DNA of 64,000 nucleotides from Kiloniella majae (GTDB lineage Bacteria; Pseudomonadota; Alphaproteobacteria; Kiloniellales; Kiloniellaceae): NCBI RefSeq assembly GCF_002118315.1, contig NZ_MTSZ01000007.1:62001-126000 (forward strand), given 5' to 3'. Shown here piece after piece: positions 25,679-35,957 of this stretch (position 1 is the stretch's first letter; each line of letters starts with the position of its first letter). The notes beneath the pieces are model-generated. The model was not told the DNA's origin. It made no database searches and saw only the letters and a program-made list of their open reading frames with translations. A program made the position numbers and the translations under genes.

Positions 25679-25687
25679 ATACCCAGT

Positions 25688-25764
25688 GGTCCCGTAGCTC
25701 AGCAGGATAGAGCATCAGATTCCTAATCTGAGGGTCGCGCGTTCGAATCGCGCCGGGATCACCA
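25688..25764 (+). tRNA. tRNA-Arg, anticodon CCT
   Basis: Full cloverleaf: acceptor GGTCCCG with CGGGATC (one G-U), D-arm AGCTCAGCAGGATAGAGC, anticodon stem TCAGA/TCTGA with loop TTCCTAA giving anticodon CCT (reads AGG), T-arm with GTTCGAATC, discriminator A and an encoded CCA. Length 77. It stands directly before the two-partner secretion locus; tRNA genes are common integration points, but I find no repeated tRNA 3' end downstream. Confidence 0.96.
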
Positions 25765-25900
25765 TTTATTATTACCTACACGAAAAAACAAATATTAATT
25801 TATCTAAAAGTCGAAACGATAGTTATTTATACCTATTGTCAAAATAGAAAAAACGCATTACTCGAACTTGCTCATAGGTTGTATTTTAAGAGTGTGATTC

Positions 25901-27619
25901 TTGGGCAGATTTCTATTATTGGTATATGGCAGCTTTATTGCGCTGATTATATCAATTGACGTATTTGCGGCGACGCCCGCTGACTTACAGATTATTCAGC
26001 AGAAACAAAGACAGATTCAGCAACAGCGTGAAAACGAGCTGCGCGAGTTGGAGCGTGAGCGTCTGCAGAGGAATCCCGGCGGCCTGGAGCTGACTCCGCT
26101 GCCTGAGAGCCTGCAAAATGAAGATCAGGCGACCTGTAGTGACATAAGCACGATAGAAGTTGAAGGTGGTGAAAGTCTGCGTTCATCTGTGATTGATATT
26201 ATAAAATCATACGAAAACAAATGTTTAACTATTGTAGACATCAACAATCTACTCAAGAACATCACAAATCTTTTTGTCGAAGCGGGGTATGTGACAACCC
26301 GTGCCTATATCCCTGCACAAGATACATCTGACGGTGTTTTGACGGTCGAAATTATCGATGGAAAAATTAATCGCCTAGAAGAAGGGGGCGATTGGACTCC
26401 ACGTTTCGAATTTCTTACGGCCTTTCCAAATTTACAAGGCGACATGCTGAATATCCGAGATCTTGAGCAAGGTTTGGATCAGATGAACCGGCTGCCGTCG
26501 AACAATGCCAAGCTTAAGTTGGTACCAGGTGAGAAAGTGGGCGAAACCATTGTTGTTATTGAAAATACAACTGTAAAACGTATTCGATTTTCCCCAGGCC
26601 TCAGTAACTCGGGTTCAAAAAGCACGGGTGAATTACAAGGGAAATTCAATGCGCAGGCTGATAATCTGTTTGGTATCAACGATTACTGGACAGTAGATTT
26701 CAGTAAGGCTTTTGCCCCGGATCAAGGGGCTGACAGCAAAAGTCTTTCAGGATTTTTGTCTATCCCCTATGGCTACTGGACATTGTCTTTATCCGGTGAC
26801 TATTTCGAGTATGAAAGCGAGATCGAGGGGAGTTTCCAGACCTTTAACACCAGTGGTAACAGTCGAAGCTATAAGGCAGAGCTGGATCGCGTCATCCACC
26901 GGGATGCTGACAGCAAGACCTCTGTGTCTGTTTCTTTGAAGAATAAAGAAACACGAAATTTTATCGAGGATGCCCTTCTTGAAGCGTCCAGTCGTGAGTT
27001 AGCTATTTTCGGGTCACGCCTTAATCATAGCCGCCGCTTTCAGGGTGGGGTTCTGTCAGGTGATGTTCAGTATCAACGCGGGTTAAGGCTTTTTGGAGCA
27101 TTAAAGGACGAACCCGGTGCTGGTGATAATCCTCGTGCCCAATTTGATAAATTTGATGCATCTCTAAATTACTACCGCCCCTTTACGCTGGCTGATCAGC
27201 AATTGAGTTGGAGTAGTAATGCAGTTGCGCAATGGAGCCCGGATACGCTTTACAGCACGGAACGAATATCAATCGGCGGGCAGTCGACTGTTCGTGGTTT
27301 TAAAGAAGGATCTGCGTCAGGTGATGTGGGTGGTTACCTGCGAAACGAACTAAGCTGGAATTTGCCGCAAACAGGGTTGAAAGTCCCGGATCATATTTTA
27401 GGCCGCGCAAGCGTCTTTGCTGCCTATGACATAGGGAAAATTCGTTCAGATAACAGTGAAATCTTTGAACACGGCACCATGCAAGGTGCTGCGGTTGGGC
27501 TGCGCCTGAATAGTGGTTTTGCCAGTGGATCACTGGTCTGGGCGCGGCCCTTGTCATCCTCCGGTTATGTGGAAAAACGCAATAACGAAGTCTATGTCGA
27601 CTTCAAGGTTAATTTCTAG
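25901..27619 (+). CDS. TpsB / CdiB outer-membrane transporter of two-partner secretion
   Basis: 572 residues of the ShlB/FhaC family. Signal peptide (ends about DVFAATP), a coiled Gln/Arg/Glu-rich linker, POTRA-2 domain with the DINNLLKNITNLFVEAGYVTTRAYIP segment, then a 16-stranded barrel including the family motif STVRGFKEG and a final strand ending in YVDFKVNF. Exports the large protein encoded 10 bases downstream. Start is TTG 25901: a TGA lies in frame at 25895, and the next start would cut the signal peptide. Operon with the exoprotein gene. Confidence 0.94.
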   Translation: MGRFLLLVYGSFIALIISIDVFAATPADLQIIQQKQRQIQQQRENELRELERERLQRNPGGLELTPLPESLQNEDQATCSDISTIEVEGGESLRSSVIDIIKSYENKCLTIVDINNLLKNITNLFVEAGYVTTRAYIPAQDTSDGVLTVEIIDGKINRLEEGGDWTPRFEFLTAFPNLQGDMLNIRDLEQGLDQMNRLPSNNAKLKLVPGEKVGETIVVIENTTVKRIRFSPGLSNSGSKSTGELQGKFNAQADNLFGINDYWTVDFSKAFAPDQGADSKSLSGFLSIPYGYWTLSLSGDYFEYESEIEGSFQTFNTSGNSRSYKAELDRVIHRDADSKTSVSVSLKNKETRNFIEDALLEASSRELAIFGSRLNHSRRFQGGVLSGDVQYQRGLRLFGALKDEPGAGDNPRAQFDKFDASLNYYRPFTLADQQLSWSSNAVAQWSPDTLYSTERISIGGQSTVRGFKEGSASGDVGGYLRNELSWNLPQTGLKVPDHILGRASVFAAYDIGKIRSDNSEIFEHGTMQGAAVGLRLNSGFASGSLVWARPLSSSGYVEKRNNEVYVDFKVNF

Positions 27620-27628
27620 GTTTTTGTG

Positions 27629-30600
27629 ATGAAAACGTTTTTGAAAAACACAACAGCAATTGTTTTAAGCTTTAACCTCGCTTTTGCGCCTGTTGTGTCC
27701 TCTTATGCCAATGGCATTAACGTTGATCCTGCCGCAGCCGCTGCTAATCAGGCCAATGTCACTAATGCACCCAATGGTGTGCCGCTTGTAAATATTGCTC
27801 GTCCGTCCGGTGCGGGGGTTTCCCATAACAAGTTTTTGGATTTTAACGTCACCAATCAGGGGGTAATCCTTAACAACAGTACGACGGTTGGCGTCTCTCA
27901 GCTTGGCGGCGCATTGAACAGCAACCCCAATCTGGCAGGAACTGCAGGGGCCCGATTGATCATTAACGAAGTGACGAGCGGTAATGCGTCGCTGTTAGAA
28001 GGCCATACCGAGGTTTTTGGTCGATCAGCAGAATATATTCTAGCCAATCCAAACGGTATTACCTGTAGCGGCTGTGGCTTCATCAATACCCCTCGCAGTA
28101 CATTGACCACGGGAACACCTGTGTTTGCACCTGATGGTAATCTGCAATCCCTTTCTGTTGATGACGGTACGATCATCATCGGCGGGACAGGTCTTGATGC
28201 CAGCAATGTTGATTATTTCGATATTGTCAGCCGTTCCAGTGAAATAAATGCGGCGATTAACGCCAAAGAACTGAACATCACAGCCGGGCGCAATGATTAT
28301 GACTACGCCACCCGTGCGGCCACAGCAAAGGCTGATGATGGTTCAACACAGCCCGCCTTTGCCATTGATTCCACGGCTTTGGGTGGCATGTATGCCAACC
28401 GGATTACCCTTGTTGGGACCGAGGCAGGCGTAGGTGTCAGAGCCGCCGGGGATATGGCTGCTACCGGTGGTGATCTTAGCCTGAGTGCCGATGGCACCAT
28501 TAGCTTCGCCAAAGCGACGGCCAGCAATAATCTTACGGCCAATTCGGCAAACGGGGGCGTTACCCTGAATGGGAATGCTTATGGTGGCAATGGCCTTGAT
28601 CTGCGTGCAGATAATGGCACCGTTACCTTTGGGACCAATACAACATCCGGGGCGCAAAACACAGTTTCTGTAAATGCAGAAAACGTGACACTTGAAGACA
28701 ATGCTGCATTGGTTGCCGGGCTTGCTGCAGATGGCAAAACCACACAATCTGGAAACTTAACCGCAACCGTAACGGACACGCTTCATAGTCAAAAGGGGCT
28801 GATCGCCAGTGGCGGTGATATTACGCTGAATGCCGAAAATCTGAACAATGACGAAGGTGTTGTCCTTGCCATTGATAATATTATCGTACAGGGGGCTGCA
28901 GGGGGCAAAAGCCAAAGCGTCCTGAATCAGTCGGGAACGATTGAAAGTAACAAGGGCGATATCACAATCCAGACGGAAAACCTGACAAACAGGAAGAAGG
29001 TTTTCACGACAGGTAAAAAACGAATTTATTCTGCTGACTATGCTTTTAGCAATCAAAGTCATCCCGGCTGTAATTCCGTTCCCGGTGCGAAAATTTCAGC
29101 AGAGGCCTGTGGCTACTTTACAGGCAGAGATATAGCAAAGGTTCCCCACTGGGAGAAGGATAATTTTACTTCTTATTATAGTGGCGGCGGTGTACTCAAA
29201 ACCTGGGTAAATGAGACTTATGTTGAGCAGGACTCAAACGCAAGTCTGATTTCGTCCGGGAGAGATTTAGCTGTTACTGCGACGACCTTACTTAATCACA
29301 ATAGTGATATTGCGGCTGTTAATAATATTAACCTCAAAGGTACGTCTGATGATCCTAACATAGATGCAACTCTGACCAATGAGGGAACCAAACTGGTTCG
29401 CGAGTATACAGTCGAAGCTAAATTCAAAAATACAACTCGTTGTTACGGAGGGGTCTGCGCCTGGTTTGGTGATGGCGGGGGGAGGGCGACCATTGAAACG
29501 AATGAAATCTCTTCAGTCAATTCCAGCATTATGGCGGGAGGGACTGTATCTATTGATTTCGAAGATGAAATTAACAACGCAACAATTGTTGCGACCATTG
29601 ACACTACCAACATCAAACGCAAGAACTATATCAATGAAATCGGAGGTGTAACCTCTACACCCGGCGGTGATGTACCCCTGCTTGATATTGCCAGCCTTGG
29701 TGATCCCGGCCCTCTCCTTGTCAAAAACCCTGACCCGACCGCCCCCGGACCGATCATTGAATCCCGCTTTGAATTTGCCGACCTTGGTACTTTCTTTGGA
29801 TCTGACTATTTCCTCGAAGGTAATGGGTTAACACCGGGTGATGCCCGTTACGAAGACTTGCCGCGTCGTTTGGGCGATGCTTTTCTGGATACCCGTCTGG
29901 TCCGTGACGCCATCATTCGTAAAACCGGGGAACGCTTTTTGAATCCTGCCGTGCAGGATGACATTGCCCAAATGAAAACTCTGCTCGACAACGGTATCGC
30001 AGAGGGCAGCGATCTCGAACTCTCTGTTGGTGTCGAACTCACCAAAGAACAGATTGCGGCGCTTACCAACGATATTGTTTGGTATGTCACAGAAATCTTC
30101 AAAGGACAGGAAGTTCTGGTTCCGCGCCTCTATCTTGCGCAAAATAGCCGTAGCAAGCTCTTGCCCAAAGGGGCGATTATTGCCTCGACAGACCTGAACC
30201 TGATTTCACGCGAAGGATCTATCCGCAATAGTGGCAATCTGGATGTAGAAAATGATCTGAATCTGACCGCTGAAGAAGACGTGATCAACAGCAGTGGATC
30301 AATCCGCGCAGGCAACAATGTTCGTCTGGTTGCCCAAAGCGGTAATGTCATTAATGAAACCGCGACCTATGAACTGCGTACCGATGGCACCGATGTTCAG
30401 ACTGTTCGCAATGCTCGGGGTGAGATTTTTGCGGGGGGAACACTGGATGTTGTTGCAGATAGCGACATCATCGTTCGTGGTGCAGATGTCGCCGCTGTTG
30501 GCGACACCACCCTTACTGCTGGAAATGATGTGCAGATTGGTTCTATCGAACTGCGGGATAAAAAGCATCATACCCACAAGGCTGGCTATACCAACATCGA

Positions 30601-33600
30601 CAGCACAACCAACGTGGGCTCGACTGTCCTTACCGATGGTAATCTGGTTATTACCACTGGCAAGGATACCACGGTTACAGGATCTGCTCTTGCAGCTGGG
30701 CAAGACCTTACCATCCGCGCGGGCGATAATATCAATATCGTCTCGGCACAGGACCAGCGTACTTATGACTACAAGCTGAAAAAGAAAACCTTTGGCGGCT
30801 CGTCTTCTCGCGAAGGCAACGGCCTGAAAATTACGCAACAGGCCTCTGCCGTTGGCGCGGGCAATGATCTTGTTCTGGATGCTGGAAACAATGTTGTCGT
30901 GAGTGCATCTAACCTTAGTGCAGACAATGATGCTTCAATCAAAGCAGGCCAGGATATTTCAATTTTACCTGCGCAGGAATACAGCCGGGATAACCATCAA
31001 TACAGCAAAAAATCAGGTGGTTCTCTGGGGATTGGGAAAGCTCTGGATCATCGGGAAGAGCATCAGACCTTTGAACAGTCCACGATTACCGCCAAGAATG
31101 ATCTGGATCTTCAGGCTGATCGCAACATATCAATTGTCGCTTCAGATTTAAAATCAGGAAATGACCTGACAGTTGATGCCGGGCAAGAGCTTTATATTGC
31201 TTCTGTGACCGAAAAGCACAACATTCACCATGAAGAATCAAAAACGGGTCCTCTTGGTGGTGTTCTCGGAGGATCAACATCTTTAACCCGAATTGAACAA
31301 AATACGACTGTTCTTGAAACAGAAGTAACCAGTCTGAATGATCTGACCACCAAATCGGGTGATGACACAACAATCAAAGCCAGCTCTCTCGACGCAGGTG
31401 GTGATCTTAAAATATCTGTCGGTGTTGGCCCCTTTGCCAATCCTGATGCCAAGCTTAATCTTCTGAGTGAAAAAGAACGCGATTATCTGTCCGTGCAGGA
31501 ATTTGATGGCGGTGTTCTGAAATGGACGATGAAAGAGTATGGCCACGAACGTGAAACAGTTCGTCATGCTTTACTGCATTCCAAAGGAGACTTTGTCATC
31601 GAATCTCCGGGCGGAGTTGTGGTTGATTTCCGCAGTACAGGAGATTTTCAAAAGGACATTGCGCAGCTAAAAAATGCGCCGGGCCTTGAATACCTGGGTG
31701 CATTGACTGAGCGCAATGATGTAAACTGGGTTGCCGTTGAAGAAGTTTACAGGGAATGGAGCCGAAAAGAATCAGGTCTTGGTGGCGGGGCCATGGCAAT
31801 CCTTGCGATTGTTACGGCTATCGCAACCTATGGCGCTGGCTCATCCCTTGCTGCGTCAATGCTGGGATTACAAACGGTCACTGGTACAGCAGCTGCCGGG
31901 GCGGTTACGACAACACTCACAGGTGGTGTTGTTGTCTCGGGAACAGTATCTACGGCACAGCTCGCATTTATTTCAGCGATTAATGCCGGAATAACGTCTT
32001 TAGCGACCACCACCACAACGTCCCTTGCCAATAGTGCGGTATCTGGTGACATCGGGGAAGCGTTTAAAGATATTATTTCGAGCGATAACCTGCGTTCATT
32101 GGCGGTGAGTATTGTCACCGCGGGCTTGACCCAAGGTGTCGCGGGTGGATTAGATATTGATGCCGGCAAGGCCAGTACGCTAACAGACAAGATTGCCTAT
32201 CAGTCCGTGAGAACACTTGTCTCGACTGCGGCCCAATCCACCATTGGCGGACAGGATCTTGACGAAGCGCTGAAAGCCAATCTGGTTTCTTCTGCTGTCA
32301 ACATCTCGTCTTCCATTGCTTTCAAGGCAATTGGCGATATTTCTGCCAAAGACAATCTTAATCTGGAAGAAGGCGATATTCGCAAGGTTCTGTTGCACGC
32401 CACGGCGGGCTGTGCAATCGGTCAGGCTGCCAGCAAGAACTGTATGGCTGGTGCCATTGGCGCGGGTCTGCAGGAACTGGTTGGCGGTGCCCTTGATGAA
32501 TTTTCAGATGATCCGAATCTTCGTATTCGACTTGCAGGCCTGGCCGGGGCGCTTGCCACCGCACTTGTCGGTGGAGATGAAGACGCGATCAATATGGCCA
32601 ATGACATCGCCCAGTTTGCCAGCACCTATAACCGTCAACTTCATACAGATGAAATACAGGCCCTTGATGCCAAGGCAGAAGAATTGGCTGCCAATAGCGA
32701 TAAAACAGCTGATGAGTGGCGTCAGATATTGGGGCAAGAAGCCTTACGTCAAGTTGATGCGCAAAAGGCAAGAGAACTGGAAGCCAACCCAGAGGCTTTG
32801 GCAATACTGCAAAGCATAACGGGGCATGGGAATGGCTTTGTCGATATTTTAGGTAATCAAATAAAATTCCTGAGCGAAGACAATCAGTTTAATAACCCGT
32901 CTTTATACGCAAGCAAGATCTATGAAAACAGATCGTTTTATGACGTTGTTCTAAATGATTTTGCTCCAGAAGGATATGAAAACCTTCAAGGCGTTTTACC
33001 GGGATCGACTCTAGCGATCGCCAGTGTTCTAGAGAATGAAAAATACTATTACATCACAGGCGGTGTCTTGGGATCTGTTTCTCCTGACCAACCGGAAGAA
33101 CAACAGATTCCCAGAACACTTGAACTCCTGAAAACTGCAGAAAGTCTTTATCAGGTTCGCCAGGAAATTCAGGCAGAAAAAGTTCGCCTGCAAGGTCTTG
33201 TTGATTCTGGAAACTTAACCGCGTCTGAAACGACCCAAACTCAGGCACAACTTGCCTCTTTGTTCATCTTGCAGGATGGTCTGGACAGCACATCAGGTTC
33301 TATCAGTAGTGGCTTGAATAACCTTGCTTTGAGTGGCGCGAACAAGGCCCGTGGGCGCTTTATTGCGGACAATGCGAAGGCGCTTGGGGCATTACTTTAT
33401 GATTCAGCACTCCAGATTGTTGGTGATGATGACGCAACACTCCGCAATCAAAAGCGTGTAGAGGGGCTTGCCTATCTGGTTACCCATATGGATGAGTTGC
33501 CGGGCGAGCTTAAGGAAAGCCTGAAACAATCCGTTTCAGAAGCAAACGCGCGTTTTGAAGCTGGAGACTACGAAAGTGGCGGCGAGATCCTTGGTGAATT

Positions 33601-34213
33601 GCAAGCCAACATCTACAGCACCGCAGGGGGAGCCGGAGGCCTGGCCACCCTTGGCGCCGCAGGAGGTGCCAAAGCCGTAAAAGCCATTAAATCTGTTGAT
33701 AACTGGGCTAAAGGTGGTAGGAGTAATACAAATAGAATAGGGGCCAATCTGCCGCAGAGTACAATTGATGATTTGGTTACGAGAAAGGCGAACGGCGAGA
33801 CATTACCAGATCCGTCAACCTACATGTCTCAGGCGGATATTAATGCCCACTTGGCGCAATTTGACGGCGGTGCAGTGAGATTTACGACACGAGAAAACCT
33901 TGAAACATATGGAACTGCAGGTGGAGGGGATGCATTTGTGATGCCGAAGTCCCAGTTTGATCAAATCGTTTCTGAGGCTGGTGGAAAGATGGGAATAGTC
34001 GAGCAAAGGTTAGGGCTAGACACAGGTACACTTTCAAACGGAGATGCAGTTGCGCTTTATGTTCCTGCGCAGAACCTTAATGGAATAAGAGTTCCAAGTG
34101 GAAACGAGAGCGGAGCCAATAATCAATGGTTGCCAGGTGGATTTACATCGGGTGGAACTGCTGAAGCTATAGTTGATTTAAGAAACGCTCCAATTATTGA
34201 AATTGAGTTTTAG
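27629..34213 (+). CDS. TpsA exoprotein, CdiA-like contact-dependent inhibition effector
   Basis: 2194 residues. Signal peptide, TPS secretion domain about 25-270 with NPNL, a CSGCGF cysteine pair and NPNGI; long filamentous-haemagglutinin beta-helix repeats; a DUF637-type region about 1370-1480 (GGGAMAILAIVTAIATYG); a pre-toxin stretch with YNRQLHTDEIQ; and a variable C-terminal domain from about residue 2030. That last domain (after AIKSVDNWAKGG) contains GGAVRFTTRENLETYG, AFVMPKSQFDQIV and RVPSGNESGANNQWLPGG and probably is the toxin; I cannot place it in a named nuclease family. A small gene 9 bases downstream is the immunity candidate. ATG 27629 preferred over GTG 27626. Confidence 0.92.
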   Translation: MKTFLKNTTAIVLSFNLAFAPVVSSYANGINVDPAAAAANQANVTNAPNGVPLVNIARPSGAGVSHNKFLDFNVTNQGVILNNSTTVGVSQLGGALNSNPNLAGTAGARLIINEVTSGNASLLEGHTEVFGRSAEYILANPNGITCSGCGFINTPRSTLTTGTPVFAPDGNLQSLSVDDGTIIIGGTGLDASNVDYFDIVSRSSEINAAINAKELNITAGRNDYDYATRAATAKADDGSTQPAFAIDSTALGGMYANRITLVGTEAGVGVRAAGDMAATGGDLSLSADGTISFAKATASNNLTANSANGGVTLNGNAYGGNGLDLRADNGTVTFGTNTTSGAQNTVSVNAENVTLEDNAALVAGLAADGKTTQSGNLTATVTDTLHSQKGLIASGGDITLNAENLNNDEGVVLAIDNIIVQGAAGGKSQSVLNQSGTIESNKGDITIQTENLTNRKKVFTTGKKRIYSADYAFSNQSHPGCNSVPGAKISAEACGYFTGRDIAKVPHWEKDNFTSYYSGGGVLKTWVNETYVEQDSNASLISSGRDLAVTATTLLNHNSDIAAVNNINLKGTSDDPNIDATLTNEGTKLVREYTVEAKFKNTTRCYGGVCAWFGDGGGRATIETNEISSVNSSIMAGGTVSIDFEDEINNATIVATIDTTNIKRKNYINEIGGVTSTPGGDVPLLDIASLGDPGPLLVKNPDPTAPGPIIESRFEFADLGTFFGSDYFLEGNGLTPGDARYEDLPRRLGDAFLDTRLVRDAIIRKTGERFLNPAVQDDIAQMKTLLDNGIAEGSDLELSVGVELTKEQIAALTNDIVWYVTEIFKGQEVLVPRLYLAQNSRSKLLPKGAIIASTDLNLISREGSIRNSGNLDVENDLNLTAEEDVINSSGSIRAGNNVRLVAQSGNVINETATYELRTDGTDVQTVRNARGEIFAGGTLDVVADSDIIVRGADVAAVGDTTLTAGNDVQIGSIELRDKKHHTHKAGYTNIDSTTNVGSTVLTDGNLVITTGKDTTVTGSALAAGQDLTIRAGDNINIVSAQDQRTYDYKLKKKTFGGSSSREGNGLKITQQASAVGAGNDLVLDAGNNVVVSASNLSADNDASIKAGQDISILPAQEYSRDNHQYSKKSGGSLGIGKALDHREEHQTFEQSTITAKNDLDLQADRNISIVASDLKSGNDLTVDAGQELYIASVTEKHNIHHEESKTGPLGGVLGGSTSLTRIEQNTTVLETEVTSLNDLTTKSGDDTTIKASSLDAGGDLKISVGVGPFANPDAKLNLLSEKERDYLSVQEFDGGVLKWTMKEYGHERETVRHALLHSKGDFVIESPGGVVVDFRSTGDFQKDIAQLKNAPGLEYLGALTERNDVNWVAVEEVYREWSRKESGLGGGAMAILAIVTAIATYGAGSSLAASMLGLQTVTGTAAAGAVTTTLTGGVVVSGTVSTAQLAFISAINAGITSLATTTTTSLANSAVSGDIGEAFKDIISSDNLRSLAVSIVTAGLTQGVAGGLDIDAGKASTLTDKIAYQSVRTLVSTAAQSTIGGQDLDEALKANLVSSAVNISSSIAFKAIGDISAKDNLNLEEGDIRKVLLHATAGCAIGQAASKNCMAGAIGAGLQELVGGALDEFSDDPNLRIRLAGLAGALATALVGGDEDAINMANDIAQFASTYNRQLHTDEIQALDAKAEELAANSDKTADEWRQILGQEALRQVDAQKARELEANPEALAILQSITGHGNGFVDILGNQIKFLSEDNQFNNPSLYASKIYENRSFYDVVLNDFAPEGYENLQGVLPGSTLAIASVLENEKYYYITGGVLGSVSPDQPEEQQIPRTLELLKTAESLYQVRQEIQAEKVRLQGLVDSGNLTASETTQTQAQLASLFILQDGLDSTSGSISSGLNNLALSGANKARGRFIADNAKALGALLYDSALQIVGDDDATLRNQKRVEGLAYLVTHMDELPGELKESLKQSVSEANARFEAGDYESGGEILGELQANIYSTAGGAGGLATLGAAGGAKAVKAIKSVDNWAKGGRSNTNRIGANLPQSTIDDLVTRKANGETLPDPSTYMSQADINAHLAQFDGGAVRFTTRENLETYGTAGGGDAFVMPKSQFDQIVSEAGGKMGIVEQRLGLDTGTLSNGDAVALYVPAQNLNGIRVPSGNESGANNQWLPGGFTSGGTAEAIVDLRNAPIIEIEF
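32687..33627 (+). repeat. 941-bp direct repeat, copy 1 (inside the CdiA-like gene)
   Basis: Identical base for base, reading line by line, to 34767-35707 (offset 2080). Just outside, the copies differ at about 11 of 68 bases on the left and about 12 of 75 on the right, mostly at silent sites. A perfect core with sharply diverged edges suggests recent gene conversion between older duplicates. Confidence 0.93.
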
Positions 34214-34222
34214 GAGATCGTT

Positions 34223-34510
34223 ATGAAACTTAAACCGTTGAAGATTGATACTTCGAAAAGGGATAGGCATTTGGAGTTAAGGGGCGACGAGTATTATTTT
34301 TGCAACGCAAAAGGAAATGAAGATGAACTTTTGGGAATGCATTGCAAAGCTTTTCTCTCGGATGGCAAGTATTTCTTTCAATTCGACAGTGGGCATTTTA
34401 TGACGAAATTTGTCAACGCTGAGATGGCAGAAGAAGACTTTATGATGCTGCGAAGTGGCAAAATCTCTTTCGATAAGATTCACAAGAAATATGCTAAATC
34501 GGCAAATTGA
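34223..34510 (+). CDS. Candidate immunity protein for the CdiA-like toxin
   Basis: 95-residue soluble protein (MKLKPLKIDTSKRDRHLELRG, read in parts; EYYFCNAKGNEDELLGMHCK; FFQFDSGHFMTKFV) with no family I recognise. The ATG has AGGAG six bases upstream, overlapping the end of the exoprotein gene region, so it is in the same operon. Position immediately after a CdiA-type C-terminus is the standard place for the cognate immunity gene, which must protect the cell from its own toxin. Assignment is by context only. Confidence 0.7.
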   Translation: MKLKPLKIDTSKRDRHLELRGDEYYFCNAKGNEDELLGMHCKAFLSDGKYFFQFDSGHFMTKFVNAEMAEEDFMMLRSGKISFDKIHKKYAKSAN

Positions 34511-34699
34511 GTAGCTGATCACTGTTCCAACTGGCTCAGTTGCAAAAATTATAGAAGCCTCTTTTGTCAACAAAATGATCAGTTCGATCCTAAACAAGTT
34601 TCGGCTTCGCGTGAGCACGGTCCAGTTGTGTAAAGAATGAACGTAGAGCATATGGCGTGTGGGCGTGCGCCTATTGGAAACGATGGGCGCTCAACATGT
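34511..34699. other. Gap between immunity gene and the orphan module
   Basis: Roughly 190 bases that match neither the exoprotein nor any gene I can name. It includes the GTG at 34659 that opens the next frame. It may be a remnant from the insertion that brought the second pre-toxin copy; no terminal repeats were found. Confidence 0.4.
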
Positions 34700-35957
34700 C
34701 AGCACCTATAACAGACAGCTTCATACGGACGAAATACAGGCTCTTGATACCAAAGCAGAAGAGCTAGCTGCCAATAGCGATAAAACAGCTGATGAGTGGC
34801 GTCAGATATTGGGGCAAGAAGCCTTACGTCAAGTTGATGCGCAAAAGGCAAGAGAACTGGAAGCCAACCCAGAGGCTTTGGCAATACTGCAAAGCATAAC
34901 GGGGCATGGGAATGGCTTTGTCGATATTTTAGGTAATCAAATAAAATTCCTGAGCGAAGACAATCAGTTTAATAACCCGTCTTTATACGCAAGCAAGATC
35001 TATGAAAACAGATCGTTTTATGACGTTGTTCTAAATGATTTTGCTCCAGAAGGATATGAAAACCTTCAAGGCGTTTTACCGGGATCGACTCTAGCGATCG
35101 CCAGTGTTCTAGAGAATGAAAAATACTATTACATCACAGGCGGTGTCTTGGGATCTGTTTCTCCTGACCAACCGGAAGAACAACAGATTCCCAGAACACT
35201 TGAACTCCTGAAAACTGCAGAAAGTCTTTATCAGGTTCGCCAGGAAATTCAGGCAGAAAAAGTTCGCCTGCAAGGTCTTGTTGATTCTGGAAACTTAACC
35301 GCGTCTGAAACGACCCAAACTCAGGCACAACTTGCCTCTTTGTTCATCTTGCAGGATGGTCTGGACAGCACATCAGGTTCTATCAGTAGTGGCTTGAATA
35401 ACCTTGCTTTGAGTGGCGCGAACAAGGCCCGTGGGCGCTTTATTGCGGACAATGCGAAGGCGCTTGGGGCATTACTTTATGATTCAGCACTCCAGATTGT
35501 TGGTGATGATGACGCAACACTCCGCAATCAAAAGCGTGTAGAGGGGCTTGCCTATCTGGTTACCCATATGGATGAGTTGCCGGGCGAGCTTAAGGAAAGC
35601 CTGAAACAATCCGTTTCAGAAGCAAACGCGCGTTTTGAAGCTGGAGACTACGAAAGTGGCGGCGAGATCCTTGGTGAATTGCAAGCCAACATCTACAGCA
35701 CCGCAGGAGGGACTGGAGGTCTGGTTGCACTCGGAGCCACAGGTGGTGCCAAAGCCGTAAAAGCCATCAAATCTGTTGATAGACGCGGGGGACGACATTA
35801 CCCTTACTGCTGCGCAAAGTACCTACGCATTGGATCACGAGAGCAGCAGCAAGTCGGCCTCTGCCGGGGTTTCTGTGGGTATCGGGATTACAGGTACCCC
35901 AACAGTTTCGGCCAATGCGTCTGTCTCTGCCAATGCATCGGACCGCAATGTCGATAG
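34659..35957 (+). pseudogene. Orphan pre-toxin module, truncated and fused out of frame
   Basis: Starts at a GTG with no convincing ribosome site and gives 432 residues, but only 15-372 (STYNRQLHTDEIQALD to AIKSVD) match the pre-toxin region of the CdiA-like protein. After SVD the frame runs through the next adhesin segment in the wrong frame (cysteine-rich RRGGRHYPYCCAK) and stops at 35957. So it has no signal peptide and no toxin. The join at 35780-35781 has only one or two bases of shared sequence. It is a non-functional displaced copy unless it serves as a recombination donor. Confidence 0.85.
34767..35707 (+). repeat. 941-bp direct repeat, copy 2 (orphan module)
   Basis: Partner of 32687-33627. 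Crossing-over between them would remove 2080 bases: the C-terminal toxin of the main exoprotein and its immunity gene. Because the copy-2 reading frame is broken at 35781, that event would leave an exoprotein ending in junk rather than a new toxin. Confidence 0.93.

Noticed and set aside
34659-35957. Functional 432-residue protein
   Set aside because: It is a pre-toxin fragment without signal or toxin and ends in wrong-frame sequence.
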